This document shows positions 16,511 to 24,438 of a DNA stretch of 27,849 nt, in pieces. This DNA comes from CAZPQM01 sp964588995 (GTDB lineage: Bacteria; Pseudomonadota; Alphaproteobacteria; Rickettsiales; UBA8987). The notes under the pieces are model-generated. The model was not told the DNA's origin and searched no databases. It worked only from the letters and a program-made list of their open reading frames with translations. A program made the translations under genes and the position numbers. The stretch covers positions 1 to 27,849 of the forward strand of contig CAZPQM010000018.1 in NCBI GenBank assembly GCA_964588995.1, in the 5' to 3' direction. The first letter of the stretch is position 1. Every line of letters begins with the position of its first letter.

Positions 16511-17716
16511 ATGCAACGACGAGACGATTTTCCTACACCGCCCAGTGCGGATTACAATGCTGCCCTTATCCTGGCGGATGGCAGCATTTTTTTTGGCCGT
16601 GGCGCGGGGGCGGAAGGATCAACCATCGGCGAAATCTGCTTTAACACCGCGATGACCGGCTATCAGGAGATCATGACCGACCCATCCTATGCCGGGCAGA
16701 TCATCAATTTCACCTTCCCGCACATCGGTAATGTCGGCGTTAATTCGCAGGATATGGAGTCCGGCTCCATCCATGCCCGCGGCGCGATTTTCCGCGCATC
16801 TATTACGAGCCCTTCCAATTACCGTAGTGAACAGCATTTTGATAGCTGGCTGAAAGCGCATAATATTCCCGCTATTTGCGGCATCGATACGCGCGCGCTC
16901 ACCAATAAAATACGCAAAGAAGGCCCACAGAACGCAATGATCGTCCATGTGCCTTCGGCGAAAAAATTCGACTGGGAAACAAGCATTGCCACTCTGCAGA
17001 ATTACCCGTCGATGAAAGGGCGCGAGCTCGCAAAATCCGTCACTTCGGAACAGGCGCAGATCTGGGGTGAAGGGTTGTGGCATTATTCCGATGTCGGCGG
17101 TAAATTCACGGTGATCGACCCGGACAGCACTCGCTATCATATTGTTGCAGTTGATTATGGCATTAAGCAGAATATCCTGCGCTATCTCGCTGAAGCCGGG
17201 AACAAGGTCACGCTCGTTCCGGCTTACACGCCTGCTGCCGAGATACTCGCGCTCGAGCCGGACGGTGTGTTCCTGTCGAACGGCCCCGGTGACCCGGCAG
17301 CCACAGCGGAATACGCACTGCCGGTGATTAAAGCCCTTCTGGAAAAACGGATTCCTATCTTTGGTATCTGCCTCGGACATCAATTGCTGGCGGCAGCACT
17401 TGGTTGCCAGACCGAGAAAATGCATCGCGGGCATCGCGGCGCTAACCATCCGATCAAAGAACTCAGCTCCGGTAAAGTGCTGATCACCAGCCAGAATCAT
17501 GGCTTTGTGGTGTCCGATAACAACCTGCCGGAGGATTTGGAAATTACGCATATATCGCTGTTTGATGGCACGGTGCAGGGTATCCGGAGCAAAACCCGCC
17601 CCGCCTTTTCCATGCAGGGCCACCCGGAAGCCTCCCCTGGCCCGCACGATATCGCGATCGTTTTTGATCAGTTTATGGAAATGATGAAGGAACATTCTGT
17701 AAGGAAAGCAGCGTAA
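16511..17716 (+). CDS. carA: Carbamoyl-phosphate synthase small (glutaminase) subunit
   Basis: 401 residues. It hydrolyses glutamine and channels ammonia to CarB for carbamoyl phosphate, used in pyrimidine and arginine synthesis. The N-terminal CarA domain (ALILADGSIFFG, GEICFNTAMTGYQEIMTDPS) is followed by a class I amidotransferase domain with the nucleophile in FGICLGHQLLA and the His/Glu pair in QGHPEASPGP. GAGAGAC precedes the ATG. It is followed by carB after one base, and carB's ribosome site (AAGGAAAG) lies inside the last codons of carA. Confidence 0.97.
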   Translation: MQRRDDFPTPPSADYNAALILADGSIFFGRGAGAEGSTIGEICFNTAMTGYQEIMTDPSYAGQIINFTFPHIGNVGVNSQDMESGSIHARGAIFRASITSPSNYRSEQHFDSWLKAHNIPAICGIDTRALTNKIRKEGPQNAMIVHVPSAKKFDWETSIATLQNYPSMKGRELAKSVTSEQAQIWGEGLWHYSDVGGKFTVIDPDSTRYHIVAVDYGIKQNILRYLAEAGNKVTLVPAYTPAAEILALEPDGVFLSNGPGDPAATAEYALPVIKALLEKRIPIFGICLGHQLLAAALGCQTEKMHRGHRGANHPIKELSSGKVLITSQNHGFVVSDNNLPEDLEITHISLFDGTVQGIRSKTRPAFSMQGHPEASPGPHDIAIVFDQFMEMMKEHSVRKAA

Positions 17717-17717
17717 T

Positions 17718-20700
17718 ATGCCAAAACGAACTGACATCCACTCTATCCTTATCATTGGCGCAGGACCGATTATTATCGGGCAGGCGTGTGAATTTGATTA
17801 TTCCGGCGCGCAGGCGTGCAAAGCGCTCAAGGAAGAAGGCTACCGCGTCATATTGGTGAACTCCAACCCGGCGACGATCATGACAGACCCGAATCTGGCC
17901 GATGCCACCTATGTCGAGCCGATTACGGTGGAGATGGTGGAGAAGATCATCGCGAAGGAAAAGCCGGATGCGATCCTGCCCACCATGGGCGGGCAAACGG
18001 GCCTTAACTGCGCGCTCGCTCTGCATGATGCCGGTATTCTGGATAAATACGGCGTACAGCTCATAGGCGCGACCCCGGATGCGATTGACAAGGCGGAAAA
18101 CCGTAAGCGCTTTAACGAGGCTATGGAAGCGATCGGGCTGGAAGTACCGAAAAATGCAGTCGTGGAATCGCTCGAAGCCGCAAAAGAATTCCTGAAAGTC
18201 TGCGGTCTGCCGGCCATCATTCGCCCGTCCTTCACCCTCGGTGGAACTGGCGGTGGCGTAGCCTATTCTGAAGACGAATTCGAGCGTATCGTACTCTCGG
18301 GCCTCGATGCCTCTCCCACCAATCAGGTGTTAATTGATGAGTCGCTTCTCGGCTGGAAAGAATATGAAATGGAAGTCGTTCGCGACAAAAACGATAATTG
18401 CATCATCATCTGTTCGATTGAAAATGTCGACCCGATGGGCGTGCATACAGGGGACTCGATCACTGTTGCGCCTGCTCTGACGCTCACCGATAAGGAATAT
18501 CAGATCATGCGTGACGCATCTTGCGCGGTCTTGCGCGAAATCGGCGTGGAAACCGGAGGCTCTAACGTCCAATTTGGTGTAAACCCGAAAAATGGCCGCA
18601 TGGTGGTGATTGAGATGAACCCGCGCGTGTCACGCTCTTCCGCACTCGCCTCCAAAGCGACCGGCTTCCCCATCGCGAAAATCGCTGCGAAACTTGCTGT
18701 GGGCTATACACTCGATGAGCTCGCCAATGATGTGGTGAGTGGAAGAGCCAACTCCCCCCTTGCGGGGGAGTCTGAAAATGCGACTGCATTTTCAGGAGGG
18801 GGGGCAAATTCACGGGGAGTAAACCCCCCACCTGAATCGAAGATTCAGACTCCCCCGCAAGGGGGGAGTTATAGTACTCCCTTCATGCCCGCCTCGTTCG
18901 AGCCAACAATTGACTATGTGGTGACAAAAATTCCGCGCTTTACGTTCGAGAAGTTCGCCGGAGCCAAGCCGATCCTTACCTCCGCGATGAAATCCGTTGG
19001 AGAAGTCATGGCGATTGGCGGTACATTTCAGGAATCCTTACAGAAAGCGCTTCGCTCGCTGGAGACAGGCCTGACCGGGCTGGATGAGCAACCGGATAAG
19101 AACCTTGCCGTCGAACTTTCCAAGCTCACACCGAAACGCATTCTGCAAATCGCGCAGGCGTTCCGTGAAGGCTGGAGCCTCGAGAAAGTGCACCAAACCA
19201 CGGCGTGGGATAATTGGTTTTTGGAGCAGATTCAGGGGCTTGTCATCGCCGAGCAGGAGGTAGCCAGTGGCAAACGCGACCTGAAAAATCCGATTCACCT
19301 ACTGGAGCTTAAACAGATGGGTTTTTCAGATAGCAGGCTGTCCCAGCTAATCTCGTCATTGCCTGAATCGCAACGCGATTCTAGGGCAATCTCGAGCAGT
19401 CAAGCTAAAGATTCCCCTGAAATTGGCTCTGCCGGTTCAAGGAATGACGGTGTGTCTGAACACGACATCCGCGAAGCCCGTCACAAGCTGGGCATCCGCC
19501 CGGTCTATAAACGTGTCGATACCTGTGCCGCGGAGTTTGAAGCACTGACACCGTACATGTATTCCACCTATTGGGGCACACGTTTTGACGATTTGGCAGA
19601 ATTCCAGCCGGGTATTGAACCTTGCGAAGCCAAGCCCTCAGAACGTGAGAAAGTAATGATTCTCGGCGGTGGTCCGAACCGCATCGGGCAGGGCATCGAA
19701 TTTGATTATACCTGTGTACATGCGGCCCTGGCGCTCAGGGGTCAGAAGGCAAAAAACACAGGACAGAATAATAAAGAAGCGCAACAGGAGGGTGCGCGCA
19801 GCCCTGAGCCCGCGAAGCGGTCGCTCATTGAAAATGACAGTAGTCATTTGCAGGAGCAGTCAAATAGCTACGAAACCATTATGGTTAATTGCAACCCGGA
19901 AACCGTTTCGACAGATTATGACACGTCTGACCGGCTGTATTTCGAACCGCTCACGCTGGAAGATGTGCTGGAAATTGTGCATGTTGAGCAGCAGAACGGC
20001 CGCCTTCACGGGCTCAATATTCAGTTTGGCGGACAGACCCCGCTTAAACTTGCGCGCGGCTTGCAAGAGCATGAGGTTCCCCTGCTTGGCACCTCGCCGG
20101 ATGCGATTGATCTGGCAGAGGACCGTGAACAATTTCAGGGCTTGCTGCAAAAGCTGAACCTGAAACAGCCGGATAACGCGATTGCGCGTAACGCCGATGA
20201 AACGCTTACGAAAGCGGCAGAGATCGGCTATCCGATAGTGGTGCGCCCTTCTTTTGTTCTTGGCGGGCGCGCCATGGCGATTGTCCGGAACGAAGACGGG
20301 CTGGAACGCTATCTCGTCGAGTTTCCGGAATGTTTTGATGGCGGCCCGCTATTGCTGGACCGTTTCCTCGATAATGCAATAGAAGTGGATGTGGATGCGC
20401 TCTCTGACGGTACGGATGTATTTATTTCCGGCATTATGGAGCATATCGAAGCAGCCGGTGTGCATTCCGGCGATTCGGCCTGTACCATCCCGCCTTATAG
20501 CCTGCCAAAAGCAGCGATTGAGGAGATTAAGGTGCAGGCGCGCTCGCTCGCCCTTTCGCTTAACGTACGCGGCCTGATGAATGTGCAGTTCGCGGTGAAG
20601 CAGTCCGAAGCTATAACTCCCCCCTTGCGGGGGAGTCGAGGAGGCGAAAGCCGACTCGGTGAGGGGTATAGTGAGTTTGCAAAGTCAAAAGCACAGAGTA

Positions 20701-21830
20701 TGCGAAAAGCGCTTACCAAGCAGGAGTTTTCACTGTGGAACTTGCTGAAAGATAAACAGCTTGAAGGTATCAAATTTCGAAGGCAGCAGCCTATTGGGGA
20801 CTATATCGTTGATTTTTACTCTGCGGAATATCGTCTAGTGATCGAAGTGGACGGGTCTCAGCATGCAGGTAACAACCACGATACGAAGCGTGATGATTGG
20901 CTTAAGAAACAGGGTCTTACCATCCTCCGTTTTTGGAATAACGAGATATATAACAACTTAGAAGAAGTTATAGAGACTATCCTCCGTACCATAAGCCCCC
21001 CACCTGCATCAATAGATGCAGACTCCCCCGCAAGGGGGAAGTTGGAGGGTTTTGACATCTACATCCTCGAAGTGAATCCACGTGCAAGCCGTACCGTACC
21101 GTTTGTGGCTAAAGCGACCGGTGTTCCGGTGGCGAAGATTGCGGCACGCATCATGGCGGGGGAAGGGCTCGTAGAAGTGCTGCATTCCCTCAACTCCCCC
21201 CTTGCGGGGGAGTCTATTTTGGAACTCGAAGCCCGTAACGACAACCTGCCCTATATGGCGGTGAAGGAAGTGGTCTTCCCCTTCTCCCGCTTTGCCGATG
21301 TCGATGTCGTGCTTGGCCCGGAGATGAAATCCACCGGCGAAGTGATGGGAATTGATAGCGAGTTTGCCGCCGCCTTCGCAAAAGCACAGCTCGGTACCGG
21401 CTTTAACTTCCCGCAGGAAGGCACGGTCTTTATCTCGGTTAAGGATGAGGATAAAACAGCGATGGTACCGATTGCCAAATCGTTACAGGCGCTCGGCTTT
21501 TCGATTATTTCGACGCATGGTACCGCCGCGTTTTTAAGCGAGCAGGGGATTAAGGTCGAGCGGATCAATAAGGTGCTGGAAGGAAGCCCGCATATCGTCG
21601 ACCGCATCAAGGAAGGCGGCGTACAGCTCGTGATCAACACCACCGAAGGGCGGAAATCCATTAAAGACAGCTTCTCTATACGGCGCACGGCATTGATCGA
21701 AAAAATTCCATATACGACAACGGCGACCGGGGCTGCTTCTATCGTCAAAGCCATGGAGTTTCTAAGCAAAGGCAACGGTCTAGAACGCCTGAGTGTCAAA
21801 TCATTACAAGATTTTGAGCAGGTAGCTTAA
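17718..21830 (+). CDS. carB: Carbamoyl-phosphate synthase large subunit with five in-frame insertions, one a DUF559 nuclease
   Basis: 1370 residues in one open frame; the family usually has about 1070-1110. It makes carbamoyl phosphate from bicarbonate, ammonia and two ATP. Both ATP-grasp halves are recognisable: IIGAGPIIIGQACEFDYSGA, RPSFTLGGTGGG, VIEMNPRVSRSSALASKATG; then ILGGGPNRIGQGIEFDY, RPSFVLGGRAMAIV, ILEVNPRASRTVPF; and a C-terminal MGS domain. Five extra segments interrupt conserved sequence at about residues 345-388, 546-577, 675-716, 966-1109 and 1159-1173, together about 275 residues. Without them the length is near normal. By comparison with E. coli CarB the sites look like surface loops or turns, so activity may survive. 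This is probably the only carbamoyl-phosphate synthase, but that cannot be known from one window. The second-largest surprise is that no insertion brings a stop codon. Confidence 0.96.
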   Translation: MPKRTDIHSILIIGAGPIIIGQACEFDYSGAQACKALKEEGYRVILVNSNPATIMTDPNLADATYVEPITVEMVEKIIAKEKPDAILPTMGGQTGLNCALALHDAGILDKYGVQLIGATPDAIDKAENRKRFNEAMEAIGLEVPKNAVVESLEAAKEFLKVCGLPAIIRPSFTLGGTGGGVAYSEDEFERIVLSGLDASPTNQVLIDESLLGWKEYEMEVVRDKNDNCIIICSIENVDPMGVHTGDSITVAPALTLTDKEYQIMRDASCAVLREIGVETGGSNVQFGVNPKNGRMVVIEMNPRVSRSSALASKATGFPIAKIAAKLAVGYTLDELANDVVSGRANSPLAGESENATAFSGGGANSRGVNPPPESKIQTPPQGGSYSTPFMPASFEPTIDYVVTKIPRFTFEKFAGAKPILTSAMKSVGEVMAIGGTFQESLQKALRSLETGLTGLDEQPDKNLAVELSKLTPKRILQIAQAFREGWSLEKVHQTTAWDNWFLEQIQGLVIAEQEVASGKRDLKNPIHLLELKQMGFSDSRLSQLISSLPESQRDSRAISSSQAKDSPEIGSAGSRNDGVSEHDIREARHKLGIRPVYKRVDTCAAEFEALTPYMYSTYWGTRFDDLAEFQPGIEPCEAKPSEREKVMILGGGPNRIGQGIEFDYTCVHAALALRGQKAKNTGQNNKEAQQEGARSPEPAKRSLIENDSSHLQEQSNSYETIMVNCNPETVSTDYDTSDRLYFEPLTLEDVLEIVHVEQQNGRLHGLNIQFGGQTPLKLARGLQEHEVPLLGTSPDAIDLAEDREQFQGLLQKLNLKQPDNAIARNADETLTKAAEIGYPIVVRPSFVLGGRAMAIVRNEDGLERYLVEFPECFDGGPLLLDRFLDNAIEVDVDALSDGTDVFISGIMEHIEAAGVHSGDSACTIPPYSLPKAAIEEIKVQARSLALSLNVRGLMNVQFAVKQSEAITPPLRGSRGGESRLGEGYSEFAKSKAQSMRKALTKQEFSLWNLLKDKQLEGIKFRRQQPIGDYIVDFYSAEYRLVIEVDGSQHAGNNHDTKRDDWLKKQGLTILRFWNNEIYNNLEEVIETILRTISPPPASIDADSPARGKLEGFDIYILEVNPRASRTVPFVAKATGVPVAKIAARIMAGEGLVEVLHSLNSPLAGESILELEARNDNLPYMAVKEVVFPFSRFADVDVVLGPEMKSTGEVMGIDSEFAAAFAKAQLGTGFNFPQEGTVFISVKDEDKTAMVPIAKSLQALGFSIISTHGTAAFLSEQGIKVERINKVLEGSPHIVDRIKEGGVQLVINTTEGRKSIKDSFSIRRTALIEKIPYTTTATGAASIVKAMEFLSKGNGLERLSVKSLQDFEQVA
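18750..18870. repeat. Palindromic element, gene-less copy, inserted in carB (insertion 1)
   Basis: The 121-bp element is bounded by perfect 24-bp inverted ends beginning AACTCCCCCCTTGCGGGGGA (18750-18773) and mirrored at 18847-18870. Inside each end lies a second stem: TGAAAATGC/GCATTTTCA on the left, CTGAATC/GATTCAG on the right, each followed or preceded by a C- or G-run. It is translated as a Pro/Gly/Ser-rich stretch (NSPLAGES...) between NDVVSG and PASFEPTIDYVV, which are adjacent in ordinary CarB. Confidence 0.9.
19354..19449. repeat. CGTCATT...AATGACG palindrome inserted in carB (insertion 2)
   Basis: The 96-bp segment begins CGTCATTGCC and ends GGAATGACG. It holds an inner perfect hairpin GAATCGC-AAC-GCGATTC (19365-19381), followed by GGGCAATCTC. 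Its length is exactly 32 codons. It separates LSQLI from SEHDIREARHKLGIRPVYKR at the end of the oligomerisation domain. The family is related to common GTCATT-type intergenic repeats, different from insertion 1. Confidence 0.75.
19741..19865. repeat. Unclassified hairpin-containing segment inserted in carB (insertion 3)
   Basis: The conserved HAALALR and YETIMVNCNPETVSTDYD, normally about three residues apart, are separated by about 42 residues rich in Gln, Lys, Glu and Ser. The DNA contains a long imperfect hairpin at 19823-19857 with core AAATGAC-AGTA-GTCATTT (19832-19849) and a smaller CCGC-GAA-GCGG stem upstream. Exact ends are not defined. No copy was recognised elsewhere in the window. 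Confidence 0.6.
20615..21043 (+). mobile_element. DUF559-endonuclease-bearing palindromic element inserted in carB (insertion 4)
   Basis: The 429-bp (143-codon) segment has the same terminal inverted repeats as the copies at 18750 and 24439, with one change near each inner or outer end (G at 20638, A at 21039). The right arm also keeps the CCCCCCACCTGCATC...GATGCAG module. The left arm has its own GAGTCG/CGACTC stem. The centre encodes a full DUF559 domain. The element lies between LMNVQFAVKQ and FDIYILEVNPRASR, the turn of a conserved beta hairpin in the second ATP-grasp unit. I infer that this is the gene-bearing form of the element. Confidence 0.82.
20673..20987 (+). other. DUF559 (Vsr-like PD-(D/E)xK) endonuclease domain embedded in CarB
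   Basis: Residues about 986-1090 of the CarB frame read FAKSKAQSMRKALTKQEFSL, then KFRRQQPIGDYIVDFYS, RLVIEVDGSQH and LTILRFWNNEIYNNLEEV. This matches the whole DUF559 pattern from the N-terminal helix to the final helix. Candidate catalytic residues are all present: Asp1032, Glu1043, Asp1045 and His1049. Proteins of this fold include Vsr and other short nucleases. The domain has no stop codon of its own and reads straight on into carB. An internal ATG at 20700 is in frame but would still yield a fused product. Whether the domain is active is unknown. Confidence 0.88.
21192..21215. repeat. Solo 24-bp end of the palindromic element in carB (insertion 5)
   Basis: A perfect copy of the 24-bp terminal hairpin (AACTCCCC...GGGGAGTCT) stands alone, in the same reading frame as at 18750, so NSPLAGES appears twice in the protein. 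The following residues ILELEARND may also be extra. It may be the remnant of a deleted full copy. Confidence 0.8.
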
Positions 21831-22958
21831 TTACAAACTGTGTGCCCAGTCTCCACCTCTTGGGTTTCGAAATTTAGGGCCCCATTGTTTGCCTTCAGGC
21901 TCTTTACCCTCTTTCGCTTCCCGTTCCTCCAAATGCTTTTCGATATTATGTTTCAACATATTGGCAGCAGTTAGAGCACGTTCCTGATGGTCTGCTACGA
22001 CCACCACCTGCCGCCCATCGACATTAAGCTGGTGAACGGCACCACCCGCTTCTTTTACGATAAACGCCATCGCTTCCACATCATGCGCATTCACCTCTGG
22101 CGCTCCGACAAAGGCGGCGGCTTTGCTATCCCCCATGGCGACGTGCGATAGTTCAAGCGCCGTAGCCCCCGTCATGCGACGGCTTGCTTCAGCATCTGGG
22201 ATCTTGCTAAAAAGATGATTGGCTAAATCTTTATCACCATACACAGACAAGGAAACTATATTTCCTTTTATACCAAATTTTGACGCTATGTTTTCCTTAT
22301 CGGCCTCGCGTTCGGATTTATCAGGAGCATTTAGCATAAGCCGTTCGGTCTCCAGATCGCGTATACTAACTGATGTGTCCAGTTTCACACCCTGCTCCTT
22401 CAATTGCGCTGGTGTGACCGTAATATCACGATATGTGGTTCTGTAGGCGCCTTTGCCCTTTTCCGCCCACAATATTTCGTCTGTCGCATGTGAAATATTA
22501 GCCGCTGCCAACATATCCAGCTTACCATAGACCACACGCGCAATGGCCACCGGTGTCGAAAACTGCGAATTGTTCCGGGTCATATTGGACGTACCATCAA
22601 TCGGGTCAGCGATAAACACCAGTTGTTCTTCTTTGAGATTCTCCATTTCCGGATTCTGTTTGTTTTCTTCGCTGTAATACACGATAGATTCGCCGATCTT
22701 TTCTTCAAATTCTTCCACTTTTTCTTTGAGTAAATCATCGATATTCAAATCGAGATTGCTCACCACACTGCGATCTTCTTTACGTGCTATGTGTAGCCTC
22801 TCCTGTTCACGGCCCTGCGCGCGTTTGAGTTCAAGTTCCTCAAAACTTTCCATCTGGATAGGGTCACGGCGGTCGGTCTGCTGCACCTGCTCACGCACCG
22901 GACGTACCAGCTCGAATAAAAAATTTCCATAGTTCGTTTCTGGTAAATGTGCAGTCAC
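21831..22958 (-). CDS. Inositol-monophosphatase superfamily protein
   Basis: 375 residues from GTG 22958, supported by AGGAG nine bases upstream. The Li-sensitive phosphatase fold is shown by SEEN (residues 96-99), the metal-binding DPIDGT at 118-123, and RRMTGATALELSHVAMGD near 260-277. The final WD motif is HD here (His292-Asp293, VNAHDVEAMAFIVKEAGG). The family includes inositol phosphatases, fructose-1,6-bisphosphatases and CysQ-type nucleotidases, and the substrate cannot be assigned. Both ends are longer and more charged than usual (Arg/Glu/Gln-rich start; Glu/Lys-rich then Gly/Trp tail). Its stop codon directly abuts that of carB from the opposite strand. Confidence 0.85.
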   Translation of the reverse strand: MTAHLPETNYGNFLFELVRPVREQVQQTDRRDPIQMESFEELELKRAQGREQERLHIARKEDRSVVSNLDLNIDDLLKEKVEEFEEKIGESIVYYSEENKQNPEMENLKEEQLVFIADPIDGTSNMTRNNSQFSTPVAIARVVYGKLDMLAAANISHATDEILWAEKGKGAYRTTYRDITVTPAQLKEQGVKLDTSVSIRDLETERLMLNAPDKSEREADKENIASKFGIKGNIVSLSVYGDKDLANHLFSKIPDAEASRRMTGATALELSHVAMGDSKAAAFVGAPEVNAHDVEAMAFIVKEAGGAVHQLNVDGRQVVVVADHQERALTAANMLKHNIEKHLEEREAKEGKEPEGKQWGPKFRNPRGGDWAHSL

Positions 22959-23196
22959 GTAGCCTGTCTCCTCGCTGTATAGTTTAACGCAAAAAGCTTA
23001 ATATTAGGTTAAGAAACAAATACCATTTGAATTTCAGTGCGCTTTTCTCTATAAACAACCGGATTTTAGGCGTTATTTTAAGCATTTTTGTCTGCTGCGA
23101 CGGAGATGCAATAGTAATGACATGATTTAAGTCGCCGGAAGCGTCAGGCTGATTACGCAGCATAGCAACGCGCAGCGAGAGCGAGATAAACAAACT
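22959..23196. other. Divergent intergenic region between the phosphatase gene and lysC
   Basis: 238 bases with no credible coding region. It must hold both promoters. A weak candidate for lysC is TTGTCT at 23088 followed by a TAGTAA-like box at 23112. No lysine riboswitch or leader peptide with Lys/Thr codons could be recognised. Confidence 0.35.
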
Positions 23197-24426
23197 ATGG
23201 CCATTATAGTACAAAAATTCGGGGGTACCTCGGTTGCGGATACGGACCGCATCAAGCTGGTCGCCGAGCGCGTTAAGCGCGAGGTCGATGAAGGGAATCA
23301 CGTTGCAGTCGTCGTTTCCGCCATGTCCGGTCATACCAACCAGCTGGTGGGCTTTGTCGATGCGATTGCCGAGTTGACCTCGGCGAGCGCACAGGCGGAG
23401 TATGACACGGTCGTCTCTGCGGGAGAGCAAATCACGTCGGGGCTACTCGCACTCGCGCTGCAAGCGATGGGCATCCCTGCACGGTCCTGGAACGGCCCGT
23501 CACAGCCTTTCCGTACCGATACCAGCTATTCCAGAGCACGGATTGAACGTATTGACACCGAACCGCTGCACAAAGCGTTCGAGCAAGGTGAAGTGGTAGT
23601 TATCCCGGGCTTTCAGGGCATTTCTCCTGATGGCCGCCTTGCAACCTTAGGCAGAGGCGGGTCCGATACCTCAGCCGTTGCGCTGGCCGCCGCGCTCAAA
23701 GCCGACCGCTGCGATATTTTCACCGATGTCGATGGCATCTATACGACCGACCCGCGCATTGCGCCCAAAGCGCGCAAGCTGAAGAAAATAGGGTATGAAG
23801 AAATGCTTGAAATGGCCTCGAGCGGTGCCAAAGTCTTACAGACCCGCTCGGTAGAAATGGCCATGAATTATAACGTGCCGCTTCAGGTGCTCTCCAGTTT
23901 TGAGGACCTGCCCGGCTCCATGTTAGTTAATGAAGAGGAAGTTATGGAACGACGTGTTATCACCGGAGTCACCTACAGCAAGAACGACGCCCAGATTTTG
24001 ATCGTCGGCGCGGAGAATATGCCGGGCGTAGCCGCCCATATTTTCGGCCCGCTTGCCGATAATCAAATTAATGTCGATATGATCGTACAGAATATCAGCA
24101 AGGACGGTAAGGCAACCGACCTGACCTTTACTTTACCCAAAACCGATGTGGAACAGGCCGAGCAGCTGCTCGAGGCGCAGAAAACCGAGCTGAAATATGA
24201 CTCACTGATCGTGAAAAAAGACGTTGCCAAAGTGTCTGTCGTCGGCGTGGGAATGAAATCGCATGCCGGGGTCGCGCAGCAGATGTTTTCCACCCTCGCG
24301 GAGAAGGGCATCAACATCCACGTTATCTCTACCTCGGAAATTAAAATCTCGGTACTGATTGACGCGGAATATCTCGAACTCGCTATCCGCGCCCTCCATA
24401 CGGCGTATGGACTGGATGATGATTAA
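23197..24426 (+). CDS. lysC: Aspartate kinase
   Basis: 409 residues, the monofunctional length. It phosphorylates aspartate, the entry to lysine, threonine, methionine and diaminopimelate synthesis. The kinase part starts MAIIVQKFGGTSVADTDRI, with GRGGSDTSAVALAAAL and CDIFTDVDGIYTTDPR. Two ACT regulatory domains follow from about residue 260 (ILIVGAENMPGVAAHIFGPL and VSVVGVGMKSHAGVAQQMFS), ending ISTSEIKISVLI. Feedback inhibition by lysine and/or threonine is expected for the family. The ribosome site is weak (GAGCGAGA well upstream of ATG). Confidence 0.97.
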   Translation: MAIIVQKFGGTSVADTDRIKLVAERVKREVDEGNHVAVVVSAMSGHTNQLVGFVDAIAELTSASAQAEYDTVVSAGEQITSGLLALALQAMGIPARSWNGPSQPFRTDTSYSRARIERIDTEPLHKAFEQGEVVVIPGFQGISPDGRLATLGRGGSDTSAVALAAALKADRCDIFTDVDGIYTTDPRIAPKARKLKKIGYEEMLEMASSGAKVLQTRSVEMAMNYNVPLQVLSSFEDLPGSMLVNEEEVMERRVITGVTYSKNDAQILIVGAENMPGVAAHIFGPLADNQINVDMIVQNISKDGKATDLTFTLPKTDVEQAEQLLEAQKTELKYDSLIVKKDVAKVSVVGVGMKSHAGVAQQMFSTLAEKGINIHVISTSEIKISVLIDAEYLELAIRALHTAYGLDDD

Positions 24427-24438
24427 TTCAATTCACAT

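Noticed and set aside
16619..17755. 378-codon minus-strand frame opposite carA
   Set aside because: carA is fully supported by motifs. The antisense frame has no recognisable domain.
20615..21043. Intein or self-splicing intron in carB
   Set aside because: No N-terminal Cys/Ser block, no HN-Cys/Ser/Thr end and no Hint-like sequence is present, and the frame is continuous with palindromic ends. The insert looks translated, not removed.
22984..23430. 148-codon minus-strand frame near the lysC start
   Set aside because: Mostly antisense to lysC, Arg/Leu-rich, with no ribosome site at its start.
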